A DNA stretch of 64,000 bases, from positions 1 through 64,000 of the forward strand of contig JAUCBJ010006781.1 of assembly GCA_032718475.1 (NCBI GenBank), in the 5' to 3' direction. Origin of the DNA: Nemertoderma westbladi. Lineage: Eukaryota; Xenacoelomorpha; Nemertodermatida; Nemertodermatidae. Positions 62,240 through 64,000 of this stretch are shown here, piece after piece. Position 1 is the stretch's first letter, and every line of letters begins with the position of its first letter. Both the position numbers and the translations under genes were made by a program. Below the pieces are notes generated by a model. That model saw nothing but the letters and a program-made list of their open reading frames with translations, made no database searches and was not told where the DNA came from.

Positions 62240-64000
62240 TTAAGTTGGGGAGTCCCTAGATGTCGGTTGGATTAGGGAAGTGGTCGTGGGAAGAGTTTCT
62301 TGCCTTCCATAGTTTCCGGAGAGCTCTCTGTCTCTTTCCAGTAAACATAAACGTCCCACTGGGCGATTGAGCTGTTGAGTCTCAAAGACTATCCCTGGTT
62401 TCTTAAAGTTCCGCCGCATGACGACGAGCTCTACTGATCGCACCAAACCATCGCTCGAGATATAAGTCTCGATGATACGTCCTGTTTGCCATCGCTTACG
62501 TGGGAGATCGGGGTCCACAATAAGCACCATGTCTCCAGCGCTGACGTTTTCTTGCTGCGCAAACCACTTAGTTCGAAGTTGTAGAGTGGGCAGGTAATGT
62601 TTCTCGAAATGGTCAGCGAAACGACGGGATAGCAACTGCATAAGTTGCCAGGTTCGACGGCAGTACTCGTCTCCGTCTGTGATCTCCGATCGTGGGAGCA
62701 TGGCTACGGGTTTCTTCAGTAGAAAGTGCGCGGGTGTTAGCGCTTCCAGGGAATCAGGATTTGAAGAGACTGGCATAAGCGGTCTTTCGTTGAGATAGGC
62801 GGCGATTTCCTCCATTAACGTCCGCAATAGTTCGTCGGTGAGATAAGCGCGACAGGGCACAATAAAATGGAACGCAGTCTTCACGCTCCTAATCAATCTC
62901 TCCCAACTTCCTCCCCACCAAGGGGCGTCGGCGGCGTTGAAGGTCCAGCTAGACGCTGTTATCCTTAGCTGATCGTCCACCTGTCTTTTGTTCCAGTCCT
63001 TTACGTAAGCTTGAATTTCGTTGTTGGCGCCAATGAAGTTCGTTCCCTTATCCGATCTCATCGTGTTACTGGTTCCGAAGCGAGCGATCTGTCGTCGTAA
63101 ACTCAACACGAAGCTGTTGGTGGATAGATCGTTTACCATATCGAGATGAATGGCTCTACAAGTCATACAAACGAAGATGACACACCATCTCTTGACTATA
63201 GTCCGGGCACGATATACTTCAATAGGGCCAAATAAATCCACACCGGTATTAGTAAAGGGTGGTTCATAGAAGCTTACTCTTTCCCTAGGTAATTCTGCCT
63301 CTCGCTGCGTTAAAGGCCTACTGAATGCTTTCCTACAGGGTATGCAGTTCCTAAGAACTTGGTTCAGAGCCCTACGGGGTTTATAAAAATAGTAGCGAGT
63401 TCGAATTTCGCTCAGAACTCGTTCTCTACCCGCATGGTACAGTTTGCTATGAACATCTACAATCATCTTGATTTGTATATCAAGATTTCTAATGAGTATG
63501 GGAAACTTGGTGTCAAAGGATAACGGGGCGTTGGTAAGCCGACCTCCAACACGTATTAACCCATCTATCATGGTACTAGAGAAGCGATCCCTTAAGCGCA
63601 TCTGTGGATTTCTTAACAACAGGAAATACTTATCGGAATCCTCATAGCATTGTAGGAGTCTCAGCATCTGTTTGTTGGTTTCATCATGCTCCTGGTAACT
63701 GATCTTTTCCTTTAGAAACCTGTCGGATATCTTGTATTTAGGAAGATCTTTAACAACATGGACTCGTGCAGATGTTGATGGAGCATCATCACTATTGGTC
63801 TTTGTTCCGGAGTAACGATGATGAAAACATCGTTTCAAATAGGTCACAGCTTTACAGAGCCGATTCCAGGAACTGTAGTGACGTATCGCTCTCTGCAAGA
63901 GAGGTGAGAGTCCTTGTGCGATATCTGGTATTCCAGATTTCCAATCCTTGTCACGGATTTCCAAGACTTCTTTAGTCGTGGCAGTGGGTTTCTGATCCAA
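62240..64000 (-). CDS. Second Bel/Pao element, integrase region (partial)
   Basis: An uninterrupted 586-codon frame enters from the right edge. It shows the integrase zinc finger (HSKLYHAGRERVL...CIPCRKAF), the core with GVDLFG, RSDKGTNFIGANNE and WWGGSWERLIRSVK (Asp, Asp, Glu intact), and the Bel/Pao C-terminal DUF5641-like region (AGDMVLIVDPDLPRKRWQTG). It aligns domain by domain with the integrase of the large element, but the sequences differ widely, so it is a separate family. The 5' remainder lies outside the window. The long open frame suggests a fairly recent copy. Confidence 0.9.
   Translation of the reverse strand: MDQKPTATTKEVLEIRDKDWKSGIPDIAQGLSPLLQRAIRHYSSWNRLCKAVTYLKRCFHHRYSGTKTNSDDAPSTSARVHVVKDLPKYKISDRFLKEKISYQEHDETNKQMLRLLQCYEDSDKYFLLLRNPQMRLRDRFSSTMIDGLIRVGGRLTNAPLSFDTKFPILIRNLDIQIKMIVDVHSKLYHAGRERVLSEIRTRYYFYKPRRALNQVLRNCIPCRKAFSRPLTQREAELPRERVSFYEPPFTNTGVDLFGPIEVYRARTIVKRWCVIFVCMTCRAIHLDMVNDLSTNSFVLSLRRQIARFGTSNTMRSDKGTNFIGANNEIQAYVKDWNKRQVDDQLRITASSWTFNAADAPWWGGSWERLIRSVKTAFHFIVPCRAYLTDELLRTLMEEIAAYLNERPLMPVSSNPDSLEALTPAHFLLKKPVAMLPRSEITDGDEYCRRTWQLMQLLSRRFADHFEKHYLPTLQLRTKWFAQQENVSAGDMVLIVDPDLPRKRWQTGRIIETYISSDGLVRSVELVVMRRNFKKPGIVFETQQLNRPVGRLCLLERDRELSGNYGRQETLPTTTSLIQPTSRDSPT

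Overview
This window is intron-rich, AT-rich eukaryotic DNA packed with many classes of decayed transposon. The fibrinogen-related and pentameric ligand-gated channel genes, the tRNA-derived SINEs and the Bel/Pao, Penelope, RTE, hAT and piggyBac-like elements together point to an invertebrate animal. The species cannot be read from the sequence. There is no sign of bacterial gene organisation.

Layout. 1-3300: decayed coding scraps, including a LINE YADD motif. 3949-5751: a small minus-strand gene for a secreted coiled-coil/fibrinogen-like protein, with a near-perfect 193-bp palindrome in an intron. 5795-6757: a 14-copy, 68-bp satellite. 7413-24437: a large Bel/Pao LTR retrotransposon on the minus strand. 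It has an 8.65-kb gag-pol ORF, then a 1241-residue zinc-knuckle ORF where an env gene would sit, and a long 3' noncoding stretch. 24438-25050: a LINE endonuclease fragment fused to the truncated right LTR. 26152-50429: a host gene on the minus strand, inferred from splice-phase-compatible exons, for a pentameric ligand-gated ion channel. Exons lie at 50231-50429, 43327-43437, 43044-43178, 38214-38388, 37342-37702 and 26152-26358. Its introns hold LINEs, RTE fragments, an LTR-like copy, a hAT element with intact target-site duplication, a Ulp1-like protease relic, a foldback minisatellite array and a tRNA-like palindrome. 50690-57650: degenerate repeats, a Penelope-like element with inverted terminal repeats and a hammerhead-like motif, a GTAC-rich minisatellite, a broken piggyBac-like copy and RTE fragments. 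60391-61948: a complete TTAA-flanked piggyBac-like non-autonomous element with five internal 162-bp repeats. 62240-64000: the integrase end of a second Bel/Pao element that runs off the window.

The most unusual signal is a 16-nt near-palindromic word, GGCTCGCGAGTCTTCC on the + strand. It recurs about ten times inside the large Bel/Pao element, in two reading frames and in noncoding DNA, always in the same orientation. Other highlights are the extra zinc-knuckle ORF, a KDEL C-terminus on the channel gene, and the homology between the 68-bp satellite unit and the inside of a small TA-flanked MITE 44 kb away.
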